Shown in pieces: positions 1-7,804 of a stretch of DNA of 64,000 nt (positions are counted from its first letter, which is position 1; each line of letters begins with the position of its first letter). The notes beneath the pieces were generated by a model. The model saw only the letters and a program-made list of their open reading frames with translations, made no database searches and had not been told where the DNA came from. The stretch comes from an uncultured Hellea sp. (GTDB lineage Bacteria; Pseudomonadota; Alphaproteobacteria; Caulobacterales; Maricaulaceae). Position numbers and translations under genes: made by a program. The stretch spans positions 186,001 through 250,000 of the forward strand of contig CALLMD010000010.1 in NCBI GenBank assembly GCA_938007935.1, in the 5' to 3' direction.

Positions 1-633
1 AATTCTTTGAGAATATGTCCAGGGCACAACGTCATCTTTTGCGCCTTGTAATATTCTCACGGGCCCTTCAAAATCTATCGGCGCGTCTAATATCTGATTT
101 TTGCGGCCATCCTCGATAAGGGCGCGGCTATATTCATAAGGCTCGTCATAATCAGAGGGCACGTAAAGTATGCCGTCATTTTCAATGGCGGCGCGCTGCT
201 CATCCGTCCAATTGGCCCACATAAGTTTTTCAGTAAAATCTGGCGCAGGCGCAATCAAAAGCAAAGCATTGACGCGCTTAGGCTTTTTAAGCGCAGCTAA
301 TAATGAGGCCCAGCCGCCCATAGAGGAGCCGATTAAAATGACCGGGCCGTCGCTAAGTGCGTCCATAACGCAAACAACATCATCGGCCCACTGGCTAATT
401 GTACCGTCTGTGAACGCCCCATCGCTTTGTCCATGACCAAAATAGTCAAACCGAATATAGCTCCGGTTTTGATGAACGGCCCAATCATGAAGATGGGTGG
501 CCTTCCCGCCTTCCATATCTGATTTAAGACCTCCGCACCATATAAGGGTCGGGCCTTTGCCGCCTGATTTTTTATAAGCAATTTTATTGCCTGATTTTGT
601 TGATAAAAACTTGAGCTCAACGTCACTGTGCAT
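1..633 (-). CDS. ABHD10-like alpha/beta hydrolase (3' end cut by window)
   Basis: The first 211 residues are present; the C-terminus lies beyond base 1. The sequence shows a serine-hydrolase fold: an oxyanion-side segment CGGLKSDMEGGKA (about residues 33-45), the strand RFDYFGHGQSDG (61-72) and the nucleophile elbow GSSMGGW with Ser104. A GAKDDVVP segment near residues 198-204 should carry the catalytic Asp. The His is not in the window. The pattern matches the ABHD10 / serine aminopeptidase S33-like thioesterases, so the substrate is probably a small acyl thioester or ester; that is inferred from family. The start is the ATG at 631-633, which lies 31 bases from the divergent glycosyltransferase start, so the two share a very short promoter region. 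Confidence 0.85.
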   Translation of the reverse strand, partial: MHSDVELKFLSTKSGNKIAYKKSGGKGPTLIWCGGLKSDMEGGKATHLHDWAVHQNRSYIRFDYFGHGQSDGAFTDGTISQWADDVVCVMDALSDGPVILIGSSMGGWASLLAALKKPKRVNALLLIAPAPDFTEKLMWANWTDEQRAAIENDGILYVPSDYDEPYEYSRALIEDGRKNQILDAPIDFEGPVRILQGAKDDVVPWTYSQRI

Positions 634-664
634 GCTAAAGACCTTTTATGGAAATCTGTTTCAC

Positions 665-1771
665 ATGAATGTGCTCCAAGTCGTACCGGAACTCAATGCC
701 GGAGGTGTAGAAGCGACAACTTTAGAAATGGCGCAAGTCTTAATCGAAAGCGGACACGGCGCGCATGTCATTAGCGCAGGCGGGCGCATGGAAGGTGAGC
801 TTATCGCGATGGGCGGGGTTCTGCATAAGACCGATATTGGGTCTAAAAATATATTCACTGTCCCGCCGCGCGTCAGGTTGCTGCGCGCCATCATCCAAAA
901 ATATAATATTGATATCGTTCATGCGCGATCACGCGCCCCTGCTTGGCCCGCTTATTATGCGGCTAAGACTGAAAAGGTTCCGTTTCTAACAACCTATCAC
1001 GGGATCTATAATGGGGCCTCTGGCCTTAAACGTTATTATAATTCCGTTATGGCGAGAGGCACCCATATCATCGCCAATTCAAATTATACGAAAGCCCATA
1101 TCATCAAGACCCATGGAACACCTCCTGATGCCATAACCGTAGTCCCGCGCGGGGTACAGATGGACCGTTTCGACCCCTCCCATATTTCCAGTACGGATAT
1201 CACCGCGCAGCGTCATCGTTGGAATGTGTCTTTAGATGATATTCTTATCCTTTTACCGGGACGCCTGACACGCTGGAAAGGTCAGCTCGTAGCGATTGAA
1301 GCCTTATCGCACCTGCCTGAAAATTACACATTGGTCTTACTGGGCGACGCGCAGGGACGCGAGGCCTATGTCAAAGAGCTTGAGGAGAAGGCGGGCGCTT
1401 TGGGGCTCACAAAACGCATAAGGATGCCCGGCCACTCAAGAGATGTCCCCACCGCTTTGATGGCGGCCGATATTGTCGTCTCGGCCTCAACCGACCCCGA
1501 AGCCTTTGGCCGCGTCGCCGCAGAAGCCCAAGCTATGGGCAAGCCTGTTGTCGCCACAGCGCATGGCGGCGCTTTAGAGACAGTCTTGGACGGCAAAACA
1601 GGCTATCTAGTCCCGCCTTCTGATGCGAGAGCGATGGCCAAGGCCATTGAGCGCGCCGTAAAAAATACCAATTTTGACGCAAAAGCCGCGCGAGAGCGGA
1701 TTGCCGCCCAGTTTTCTACCCAAAATCTGCAACGAAAAACGCTTGCAGTTTACAATGACCTCTTGAAATAA
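665..1771 (+). CDS. GT4-family glycosyltransferase
   Basis: A 368-residue retaining glycosyltransferase of the GT4 (glycosyl transferases group 1) type. The N-terminal Rossmann half opens with [16 protein letters not shown], the usual GGxE acceptor-domain loop. The C-terminal half has the [10 protein letters not shown] strand, and the E-x7-E motif is seen as EAFGRVAAE, followed by a GGALETV loop. It probably transfers a nucleotide-activated sugar to a surface glycan or lipid; acceptor and donor cannot be read from sequence. The reading frame is open upstream to 587 and has an earlier ATG at 632, but that would overlap the divergent hydrolase start and adds no family-like sequence, so the ATG at 665 is chosen. 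No clear Shine-Dalgarno is visible for either. No other glycan genes lie next to it here. Confidence 0.85.
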   Translation: MNVLQVVPELNAGGVEATTLEMAQVLIESGHGAHVISAGGRMEGELIAMGGVLHKTDIGSKNIFTVPPRVRLLRAIIQKYNIDIVHARSRAPAWPAYYAAKTEKVPFLTTYHGIYNGASGLKRYYNSVMARGTHIIANSNYTKAHIIKTHGTPPDAITVVPRGVQMDRFDPSHISSTDITAQRHRWNVSLDDILILLPGRLTRWKGQLVAIEALSHLPENYTLVLLGDAQGREAYVKELEEKAGALGLTKRIRMPGHSRDVPTALMAADIVVSASTDPEAFGRVAAEAQAMGKPVVATAHGGALETVLDGKTGYLVPPSDARAMAKAIERAVKNTNFDAKAARERIAAQFSTQNLQRKTLAVYNDLLK

Positions 1772-1823
1772 CGCGCAAGCTTCGCCATATTCTTGTCGCT
1801 ATAACAAATCAGGAGACATTAGC

Positions 1824-2363
1824 ATCGCTAGAAGACCACTTGCTGCCCAACCAGCTAAAAAGCCCAAAGGGCCGCGTATTAACCGGGACATCACAAATCC
1901 CGAAGTTCTCTTGATTACAGAAACAGGCGAAAAAAAAGGCGTTGTCAGCTTAGACGAAGCTTTGGCGGCTGCGCGCTCGGCTGGGCTTGACCTCGTCGAA
2001 GTGGCCCCGGGCGAAACACCCGTCTGCAAAGTCTTGGATTACGGAAAGCTGCGCTTTGAAAATCAAAAGAAGAAAGCGGCGAACCGTAAAAACCAGCGCA
2101 CCACCACGCTTAAAGAAATCAAAATGCGGCCCAATATTGACGTGCATGATTACGGCGTGAAAACTAAAGCCATGCAAAAATTCTTTGACCGCGGCGATAA
2201 GGTCAAAGTGACAATCCGCTTTAGAGGCCGTGAAATGGCGCATATGGATCGCGGCATGGATTTGCTCGCGCGGGTGAAAGAAGACTTTGAAGAGATTGCC
2301 AAAGTCGAATTTGAACCCAAAACTGAAGGCCGCATGATGACAATGGTTCTTGCGCCCAAGTAA
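1824..2363 (+). CDS. infC: Translation initiation factor IF-3, non-AUG start
   Basis: Encodes IF-3, which binds the 30S subunit and polices start-codon choice. The N-terminal domain (GPRINRDI, then [15 protein letters not shown] and LDLVEVAP...[14 protein letters not shown]), the lysine-rich linker and the C-terminal domain ([25 protein letters not shown]) are all present. There is no in-frame ATG or GTG at the N-terminus. A strong AGGAG at 1811-1815 precedes an ATT at 1818 (2-base spacing) and an ATC at 1824 (8-base spacing). ATC 1824 fits the spacing best and gives 179 residues, the normal size. A later TTG at 1911 would delete the first conserved strand. Rare start codons in infC are an established autoregulation device in E. 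coli (AUU). The usual rpmI-rplT partners are not downstream. Confidence 0.93.
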   Translation: MARRPLAAQPAKKPKGPRINRDITNPEVLLITETGEKKGVVSLDEALAAARSAGLDLVEVAPGETPVCKVLDYGKLRFENQKKKAANRKNQRTTTLKEIKMRPNIDVHDYGVKTKAMQKFFDRGDKVKVTIRFRGREMAHMDRGMDLLARVKEDFEEIAKVEFEPKTEGRMMTMVLAPK

Positions 2364-2376
2364 AAGCATTAGCTGC

Positions 2377-3270
2377 GTGACAGACCTCACCCCGCAGTCA
2401 AACCAAGCCGCATCTATTGCGGCTTATTTTTTGCCTAAAATTGGGGACCGCCGTCGATGGTGGCATTGGATGATTGGATTTGTCGCCATTTGCGGTCTAA
2501 GTTTTATCAGCATCGCCGGGCTTATGCTGGGTAGCCGCCGCATCTTTCCGACAAATGAGATGACAATTTATCTGGATTTACTTCTGGCCTTCATCCCGAT
2601 TTTTATCAGCGTACCTTTGATTTATAAATTTTGGCACAAGCGCTCGATAACGGCCCTTATGACTTCCACTCAAAAATTTCGCTGGGATTACATGCTCCGC
2701 GCAGGGTTTGTGTTGGTTGCTTTTTTTGCTGTGGCTTCTCTCATCGAAGCTCTCATTTTCCCTCAAGAATATGCCGAAATGAAGGTTCAAACCGATTTAC
2801 GAAAATATATCCCGCTCCTCCTCATCACCTTGATATTTGTGCCGTTTCAAGCGGCAAGCGAAGAATTTTTGTGCCGAGGCTATTTAAACCAAGCCTTGAT
2901 AAAATATCTTCGCTCGCCGTGGATAGTTTTCTTTTTAACCTCGGCAGGTTTTGCCGCGCTTCATGCCGCTAACCCCGAAGCCCACGGACAAATGTGGCCT
3001 TATCTGGCTAGTATTTTCACCTTTGGCATGGCCATGTGCGTCTTGCTCTATTTTGAGGGCGGCATTGAAAGCGCCATTGGCGCGCATATCGCCAATAATA
3101 TATTCGTCTTTGGATTTTTAGGATATGAAGATCCAGAGTTACCTAATACGGCTTGGATGACTTTAGGCGCGCCTAAAATTAGCTGGAGCGATTTTGGCTT
3201 AGACCTCGTGATGATTGCTATTGTCACTAGCCTTATCCTATGGGCGAATAAACGCTTTGGAAAAACTTAA
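2377..3270 (+). CDS. CPBP-family intramembrane metalloprotease
   Basis: A polytopic membrane protein of about 297 residues with roughly eight hydrophobic segments. All three CPBP/ABI (CAAX-protease-like) motifs are visible: EExxxR in ASEEFLCRGYLNQAL, FxxxH in FAALHAAN, and HxxxN in GAHIANN. In the family these line a metal-dependent glutamic-type active site inside the membrane. Substrates in bacteria are mostly unknown; bacteriocin immunity and prenyl-protein-like roles have been proposed for relatives. The frame is open from a TTG at 2350 that overlaps the infC stop. The GTG at 2377 is preferred because it leaves infC intact, but no good ribosome site supports either. The stop overlaps the convergent gene by 4 bases. 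Confidence 0.82.
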   Translation: MTDLTPQSNQAASIAAYFLPKIGDRRRWWHWMIGFVAICGLSFISIAGLMLGSRRIFPTNEMTIYLDLLLAFIPIFISVPLIYKFWHKRSITALMTSTQKFRWDYMLRAGFVLVAFFAVASLIEALIFPQEYAEMKVQTDLRKYIPLLLITLIFVPFQAASEEFLCRGYLNQALIKYLRSPWIVFFLTSAGFAALHAANPEAHGQMWPYLASIFTFGMAMCVLLYFEGGIESAIGAHIANNIFVFGFLGYEDPELPNTAWMTLGAPKISWSDFGLDLVMIAIVTSLILWANKRFGKT

Positions 3271-3632
3271 GCCTGACGCTTGAGTAAAAAGGCACCTAGG
3301 CCCGCCCATATAATTTCAATACCAATTTCATGATAGGTCTGCATGGGCCCAGCCCCGTCGAGGAGGAGCCCTAAAAAGCGCCCCGCCATGAAGCTGAGCG
3401 TTACAAATATAATCGCCAGAGTTAGCGGTTTTTGATCCGCCGCTTTGCTCGCATAAAGCAAACTCATCAAGCCGAGCGAGGCCATAACCACTGATATCGC
3501 CCGCATTTGGTGCAGGCCTAGCAAGCTCAGTTCCCAGCCCATAATGGCTGCCATTTTCAAGGGTAAAAAAGCGCCAAAGAGTCCGAAAAGAACATAAAAA
3601 ATACCGTTTAAGTAATTATATATTTTCATCAC
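3267..3632 (-). CDS. Small four-helix membrane protein, function unknown
   Basis: 121 residues with about four transmembrane segments: an N-terminal FYVLFGLFGAFLPL helix, a SVVMASLGLMSLLYA helix, a LTLAIIFVTLSFMAGRF helix and a C-terminal IIWAGLGAFLL helix. The FGLFG opening, MRAIS turn and GRFLGLLLDG segment resemble DUF4345-type proteins, and a clearer DUF4345-like gene lies 1.3 kb away on the same strand. No catalytic motif is visible. It follows the oxidoreductase gene at 3657-4829 with a short gap, so the two may be co-transcribed. A role cannot be assigned. Confidence 0.65.
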   Translation of the reverse strand: MMKIYNYLNGIFYVLFGLFGAFLPLKMAAIMGWELSLLGLHQMRAISVVMASLGLMSLLYASKAADQKPLTLAIIFVTLSFMAGRFLGLLLDGAGPMQTYHEIGIEIIWAGLGAFLLKRQA

Positions 3633-3656
3633 ATATCTCTTTGGTCTGTTAAGTTA

Positions 3657-4829
3657 TTAGCTCTCAATCGAAAATTTCAAACCAGCATTAGCCTCTAGCC
3701 GCTTTATCAAAGCTTCGCCCATGGCCGGCGCTGGCGTATAGACGCCGCCCGGCGTGGCCGCACGGTCAATATCACGGGCCAGACAGAGCGCAGATTCTGC
3801 AATCATCTTTGAGGTTGAGCCATAGCCTGGATCTTTATCCCCGCTTACGCTTGCAATGATGCGGTGACCATCAGGCGCGTCGCCGACATACATCACATCA
3901 TAAAAACCTGTTTCGCGCTCTTCTTTACTGGGGCCTTCACCCGGCTTTGGCGGATTAGTGGCCATAGATTTATCATTGGCAACGTGATTAGCCGCAGCCT
4001 CCCCTTGCTCGCCCGGCCCTGTGAGCACCATTTCATCATAGGTAAAATCCGTCCCATATAAATGGCCCAAAAGTGCGTTAGAGCGGTGCACATTTTTCGT
4101 ATTAATAGAAGCCATAATAAAGGGTGCTGACCAGCTATCCAGATCAGCTTCAAAAATCGGCTTATGACCTGAAGGTTGAGGCGGGCCTTCAAATTCAGGC
4201 GTTAGGGAAAACGGATCTTTAAGCCAATCCAGTACTTCAGGCTGCTGTCCCGCCCGCTTCATGGTTTCAAAGAAACTGGCCGCAGTCCCGCCAGAAAATG
4301 TACCCTTCATCTTGCGCACACGGCCGCGCACAGCCGGGCAGGCCCCGCCATGATTGGCCAAAGCATGTTTTTGCATGAAATAGACGCCTAAATCAAAAGG
4401 GATGGAATCAAAGCCGCAAGAATGGACAATGCGCGCGCCGCTACCTTTGGCGGCCGCGTCATATTTTTCAATCGTGTCATGCATCCAGGCCGGTTCACCC
4501 GATAGATCAACATAATCTGTTCCAGCCTCCACACAGGCGCCAATAACAGGGTCGCCATAAAGCTGATAAGGCCCGACCGTTGTACAGACCGCTTTTGTAC
4601 GCGCGGCCATATCCGCTAAGCTCGCGGGGTCATTGGAATTGGCAACAATCAAAGGAATATCCGCCGAAATACCCATCTCTTTGCGCACAGCTTCCAGCTT
4701 GTCTTGCGAGCGGCCTGCCATGGCCCATTTAACATCAGAACCTTTATATTGCCCGTCCAAATATTCCGCGACAAGGCGGCCCGTAAAGCCAGTGGCTCCG
4801 TATACTACAACGTCAAATTCGCGGGACAT
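3657..4829 (-). CDS. Saccharopine dehydrogenase-like / trans-acting enoyl reductase family protein
   Basis: A 390-residue NAD(P)-binding oxidoreductase. The N-terminal Rossmann fold opens with FDVVVYGATGFTGRLVAEYL, and conserved family segments follow: WAMAGRSQDKLE, TKAVCTTVGPYQLYG, DYVDLSGE, IVHSCGFDSIPFDLG and MKGTFSGGTAAS. Relatives are annotated as saccharopine dehydrogenase-like proteins or, in mycobacteria, as trans-acting enoyl reductases in lipid synthesis; the true reaction here is unknown. The ATG at 4827-4829 is chosen because GGAGA sits 7 bases upstream. An open extension to 4868 lacks a ribosome site and family similarity. The two flanking small membrane proteins read in the same direction. 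Confidence 0.85.
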   Translation of the reverse strand: MSREFDVVVYGATGFTGRLVAEYLDGQYKGSDVKWAMAGRSQDKLEAVRKEMGISADIPLIVANSNDPASLADMAARTKAVCTTVGPYQLYGDPVIGACVEAGTDYVDLSGEPAWMHDTIEKYDAAAKGSGARIVHSCGFDSIPFDLGVYFMQKHALANHGGACPAVRGRVRKMKGTFSGGTAASFFETMKRAGQQPEVLDWLKDPFSLTPEFEGPPQPSGHKPIFEADLDSWSAPFIMASINTKNVHRSNALLGHLYGTDFTYDEMVLTGPGEQGEAAANHVANDKSMATNPPKPGEGPSKEERETGFYDVMYVGDAPDGHRIIASVSGDKDPGYGSTSKMIAESALCLARDIDRAATPGGVYTPAPAMGEALIKRLEANAGLKFSIES

Positions 4830-4929
4830 AATTTCTCCATCTATGCACTTAATTGCATATGGTGGCATATCACCTCACGATAGGCAATGAAGCTTGGGTG
4901 ATTAATTATGCGTCTCTAATTATTCCCAG

Positions 4930-5310
4930 TTAATTATTCTCAGTGGCGATCTTGGCCTGCCACAAGGCAAGAATAGGCGAACCCAATTCAAGCGCTGTCC
5001 CAATAATATTGGGCAAAGGCGGCATGCCAACGCTCATAGCCGAGTAAAGCCGGGCCAGTCCGCCCAAAAAAATGGCTAAAATAATTAGCCGCACAAGCAT
5101 CGTATGCTTTTCAATATTGGGTATCATCCACCACAACAGAAAAGCCAAAACCAGATAAAAAGCTGATAAATACCGGTATTGATTATCAATAGCGGGGGTC
5201 ACAGCCTCAGCCGCAATCCATTGCGCTGCTCCAAATAAAACACCCGTGACGCCAAAATAAAGAGGAATTAGGCTCAATATTATAAGCACAATTTGTAATC
5301 CACGTTTCAT
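4930..5310 (-). CDS. DUF4345-like membrane protein
   Basis: 126 residues, four predicted membrane helices. The layout matches DUF4345: helix 1 with PLYFGVTGVLFGA, the conserved DNQYRYLSAFYLVLAFLLWW segment where a charged Q/R pair enters helix 2, the IEKH turn, FLGGLARLYS in helix 3, and a final ALELGSPILALWQAKI helix. No enzymatic residues are recognisable. It is separated by only 9 bases from the SMP-30-like gene upstream on this strand (5320-6420), so the two are probably co-transcribed. Function of the family is not established. Confidence 0.75.
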   Translation of the reverse strand: MKRGLQIVLIILSLIPLYFGVTGVLFGAAQWIAAEAVTPAIDNQYRYLSAFYLVLAFLLWWMIPNIEKHTMLVRLIILAIFLGGLARLYSAMSVGMPPLPNIIGTALELGSPILALWQAKIATENN

Positions 5311-5319
5311 AGTTCTCTC

Positions 5320-6420
5320 CTAATTCATCTCTTTAATTTTAAGGCGGGCTAAATCAGGGGCAGTCAAGCTAGAGACATACATATAGCCATCTTCTGCTAT
5401 GATGGCGCCCGTCGCATTTGGGTAATCCCCTGATGGGTCTTGCCATGTTTTTATAACATTACCCTCGGCGTCTATTTGGACAATCAACCCATAGCTCACG
5501 GATTGAGGCCGCAGAGATGCCGGCAGACGCATGGCCGCTTTACGCGCTTTGGGGTTATTTGAATTATCATCGAGCCATTGTGAACGCTGACTTATAATGC
5601 CGAGTAAAAATGTTTCTCGGCCATCGGCAAGCTTTGGACCGCGGTTAATATTATCAGGAAAGCCCGGTAAATTATCCATAATCACACGGCTTGATCCATC
5701 TGGGGATATTTTATGCATTTGATACGTCCCCGTCTCATTCATCAATATATCGCCCGCCTCTGTCATGGCCACGCCGTTAGAAAAGACAAAGCCGTCTTTA
5801 ACAATACGTGTTTGCTTCGTGGCAGGATCATAAGCGAGTAAACGGCCCGTGCCTCTATGCTCCATTATCTCCAATAAGCTCGCGGATAGGGTTGTCCCGA
5901 TCGCCTGCGCGCCAAATTTTGTTGAGGCGTCGGAAAAATAGATCACGCCGTCTTTGGCAATATCCAAATCATCGGCATAGGCGATAGGGCTGCCGTCCAC
6001 TTCATCCGTCAAAACGCTAACGTTCCCATCAGGGGCGACAGATAAAAGGCCCTTAAAGGCATCGGCGATAATAAGGTTACCCGCCCCGTCCACCTCGAGA
6101 CCCAAAGCTGAACCCTGAGTATCCGCATATTCACGGTGGGTATTGGCGATAGGGTCGATTTCTAAAATCTTGCCCTCTTGCGAAGTCACATAAAGTTTGC
6201 CTTGATGCATCACAACATCTTCGGGGCCGTGAATATCTCCGATAGAGAGGCGCTCCAAATTGGCGAGATCGGTATTAGGCGCAAAATCCCCGACATAGCC
6301 CTTATTCTTGGGCGCGTCCCACGCAGCGGGATCAATCGCAACGGGCCAGAATGATAAATAGGCCATGAGCAATAAAGCTAATCCCAATAGCCACATTATA
6401 AGTTTTATCAAAAGCTTCAC
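5320..6420 (-). CDS. SMP-30/gluconolactonase-like beta-propeller, membrane anchored
   Basis: 366 residues. An N-terminal hydrophobic anchor (IMWLLGLALLLMAYLSF) is followed by a six-bladed propeller of the SMP-30/strictosidine-synthase-like type. Blade motifs visible include GDIHGPEDVVMHQGKLYVTSQ, ALGLEVDGAGNLIIADA, YADDLDIAKDGVIYFSDAS, FSNGVAMTEAGDILMNETG and FPDNINRG. These mirror the metal-ligating Asn/Asp positions of SMP-30 lactonases (SNGVA, PDNI). A lactone hydrolase acting in the periplasm is likely, but the substrate is unknown. It lies just upstream of the DUF4345-like gene in the same direction. Confidence 0.8.
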   Translation of the reverse strand: MKLLIKLIMWLLGLALLLMAYLSFWPVAIDPAAWDAPKNKGYVGDFAPNTDLANLERLSIGDIHGPEDVVMHQGKLYVTSQEGKILEIDPIANTHREYADTQGSALGLEVDGAGNLIIADAFKGLLSVAPDGNVSVLTDEVDGSPIAYADDLDIAKDGVIYFSDASTKFGAQAIGTTLSASLLEIMEHRGTGRLLAYDPATKQTRIVKDGFVFSNGVAMTEAGDILMNETGTYQMHKISPDGSSRVIMDNLPGFPDNINRGPKLADGRETFLLGIISQRSQWLDDNSNNPKARKAAMRLPASLRPQSVSYGLIVQIDAEGNVIKTWQDPSGDYPNATGAIIAEDGYMYVSSLTAPDLARLKIKEMN

Positions 6421-6471
6421 GCCAATCCCCTATCACTTACCCCTTTTAGGGCTATGTCATTATAGAGAGAG

Positions 6472-7152
6472 TTAAGCGTAGTTTCGCGCGCCAAACAAGG
6501 CCGAACCGACTCGCACATGGGTCGCGCCCAATTCAATAGCGGTTTCGAAATCTTCGCTCATGCCCATAGAAATTGTTTCAAATCCATGCTTATCGGCCAT
6601 GTTCTTTAAAAACCAAAAATGGGCAGAAGCCGCCTCACCTTGCGGCGGAATGCACATCAATCCTTTGGGGGTGAGGTCATATTCAGATTTTAGACGGGCA
6701 AGGAACACATCTAAGTCTTGTGGCAAGACGCCAGATTTTTGAACTTCTTCGCCCGTATTTACCTGTATCAAAACTTCTGGCATGCGCCCGACTTTATCAG
6801 CCGCTTTCAAGAGAGCCTTGGCTAATTTTTCACGGTCCACTGTTTCAATCACGTCAAAGAGCCTGACGGCATCTTCGGCCTTATTGGTTTGAAGCGGACC
6901 AATGAGGTGCAAATCAATATCGCCGCGTTGAGTTGCAAAAGTTTCGCCCCAGCGGGTTTGGGCCTCTTGAACACGGTTTTCGCCAAATATACGCTGCCCC
7001 GCTACGAGCATTTCTTTGATACGCTCATCGGGCTGCACTTTCGACACAGCAATGAGGTTCGGGACGTCATTACGGCCTGCGCGCTTGGCAGCGGCGTGCA
7101 TTCGCTCTAGGATAGAATCCCGCTTCTTCGCTATGGACATATTTTCTGTCAT
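6472..7152 (-). CDS. YggS-family pyridoxal phosphate homeostasis protein
   Basis: About 226 residues of the YggS/PLPBP family, a PLP-carrying barrel protein without known catalysis that buffers vitamin B6 and affects amino-acid balance. The PLP lysine sits in NLIAVSKVQP. Other family signatures are RIFGENRVQEAQ, LHLIGPLQTNK, VLIQVNTGEEVQKSG, LMCIPP, MGMSEDFETAIELGATHVRVGSALFG. Candidate starts are GTG 7167, ATG 7164, ATG 7152 and ATG 7140. The 7152 start is preferred because GGAAA lies a few bases upstream, but this is not certain. The 5' end abuts the divergent ThiE-like gene, a pairing often seen in alphaproteobacteria. Confidence 0.9.
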   Translation of the reverse strand: MTENMSIAKKRDSILERMHAAAKRAGRNDVPNLIAVSKVQPDERIKEMLVAGQRIFGENRVQEAQTRWGETFATQRGDIDLHLIGPLQTNKAEDAVRLFDVIETVDREKLAKALLKAADKVGRMPEVLIQVNTGEEVQKSGVLPQDLDVFLARLKSEYDLTPKGLMCIPPQGEAASAHFWFLKNMADKHGFETISMGMSEDFETAIELGATHVRVGSALFGARNYA

Positions 7153-7207
7153 GCCAGTTTCCATCACCGACGCTTACCCTGACTGGAAATATAATGGAAG
7201 TGATGTC

Positions 7208-7804
7208 ATGGCCCGCGTCGCAACAAAATTATTTATAGCGCGGAAAAAGCCGTGCCGCTTATCGCCTTTCGTTTTTATGACTGATCCGGCCCGTGTCCCC
7301 GATGTTATCAAGGCGGCCCAATCCCTGCCGAAAGGGAGCGCTATTATTTATCGTCATTTTGGTAAGGCAGATAAATATGAAGAGGCCGCCGCCTTACGCC
7401 AAATCAGCTTTGCTAAATCACAACAGCTGTTAATTGGGGACGATCCCGAGCTCGCCATTGCTGTCGGGGCTGACGGGGTACATTTTCGCCGTGATGCCCA
7501 TTTATCCGCGCCTACCCTTTGGCGGCAAAGATGCCCTGACTGGATAATTTCAATGGCGGGCCTAAAAACAGGTGGCTATCACGCAGATCTAAACGTTCTC
7601 GACGCGCTTTTTATTTCCAGCATATTTGAAAGCCAAAGCCCCAGCGCGGGCGCGCCTATTGGCACCGCAGCGCTTAAGTCAAAGATTAAATCTCTGCCCG
7701 TGAGTGTATTTGCCTTGGGCGGAATAAATAAAAAAACGGCGCCCAGCCTTATTGGAACGGGCGCCGCAGGATTAGCGGGTATTAATGGCGTGCTTAAAAG
7801 GTAA
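7208..7804 (+). CDS. ThiE/TenI-like thiamine phosphate synthase paralogue
   Basis: 198 residues with a TIM-barrel thiamine phosphate synthase/TenI fold: FVFMTDPARV at strand 1, LLIGDDPELAIAVGADGVHF (the usual N/D-x-A-x-x-x-G-A-D-G-V-H block) and VFALGGINKKTAPSLIGTGAAGLAGI at the phosphate-binding end. The segment that in true ThiE reads as a conserved T-x-P-x-K loop is replaced by SSIFESQSPSAGAPIG, so catalytic ability is doubtful. A more canonical thiE lies at 39157-39876, and this one may be a TenI-like or divergent paralogue. The ATG at 7208 is chosen for a GGAAG ribosome site 7 bases upstream; the frame is open further up, into the yggS region. It overlaps the convergent porin gene by 11 bases. 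Confidence 0.75.
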   Translation: MARVATKLFIARKKPCRLSPFVFMTDPARVPDVIKAAQSLPKGSAIIYRHFGKADKYEEAAALRQISFAKSQQLLIGDDPELAIAVGADGVHFRRDAHLSAPTLWRQRCPDWIISMAGLKTGGYHADLNVLDALFISSIFESQSPSAGAPIGTAALKSKIKSLPVSVFALGGINKKTAPSLIGTGAAGLAGINGVLKR

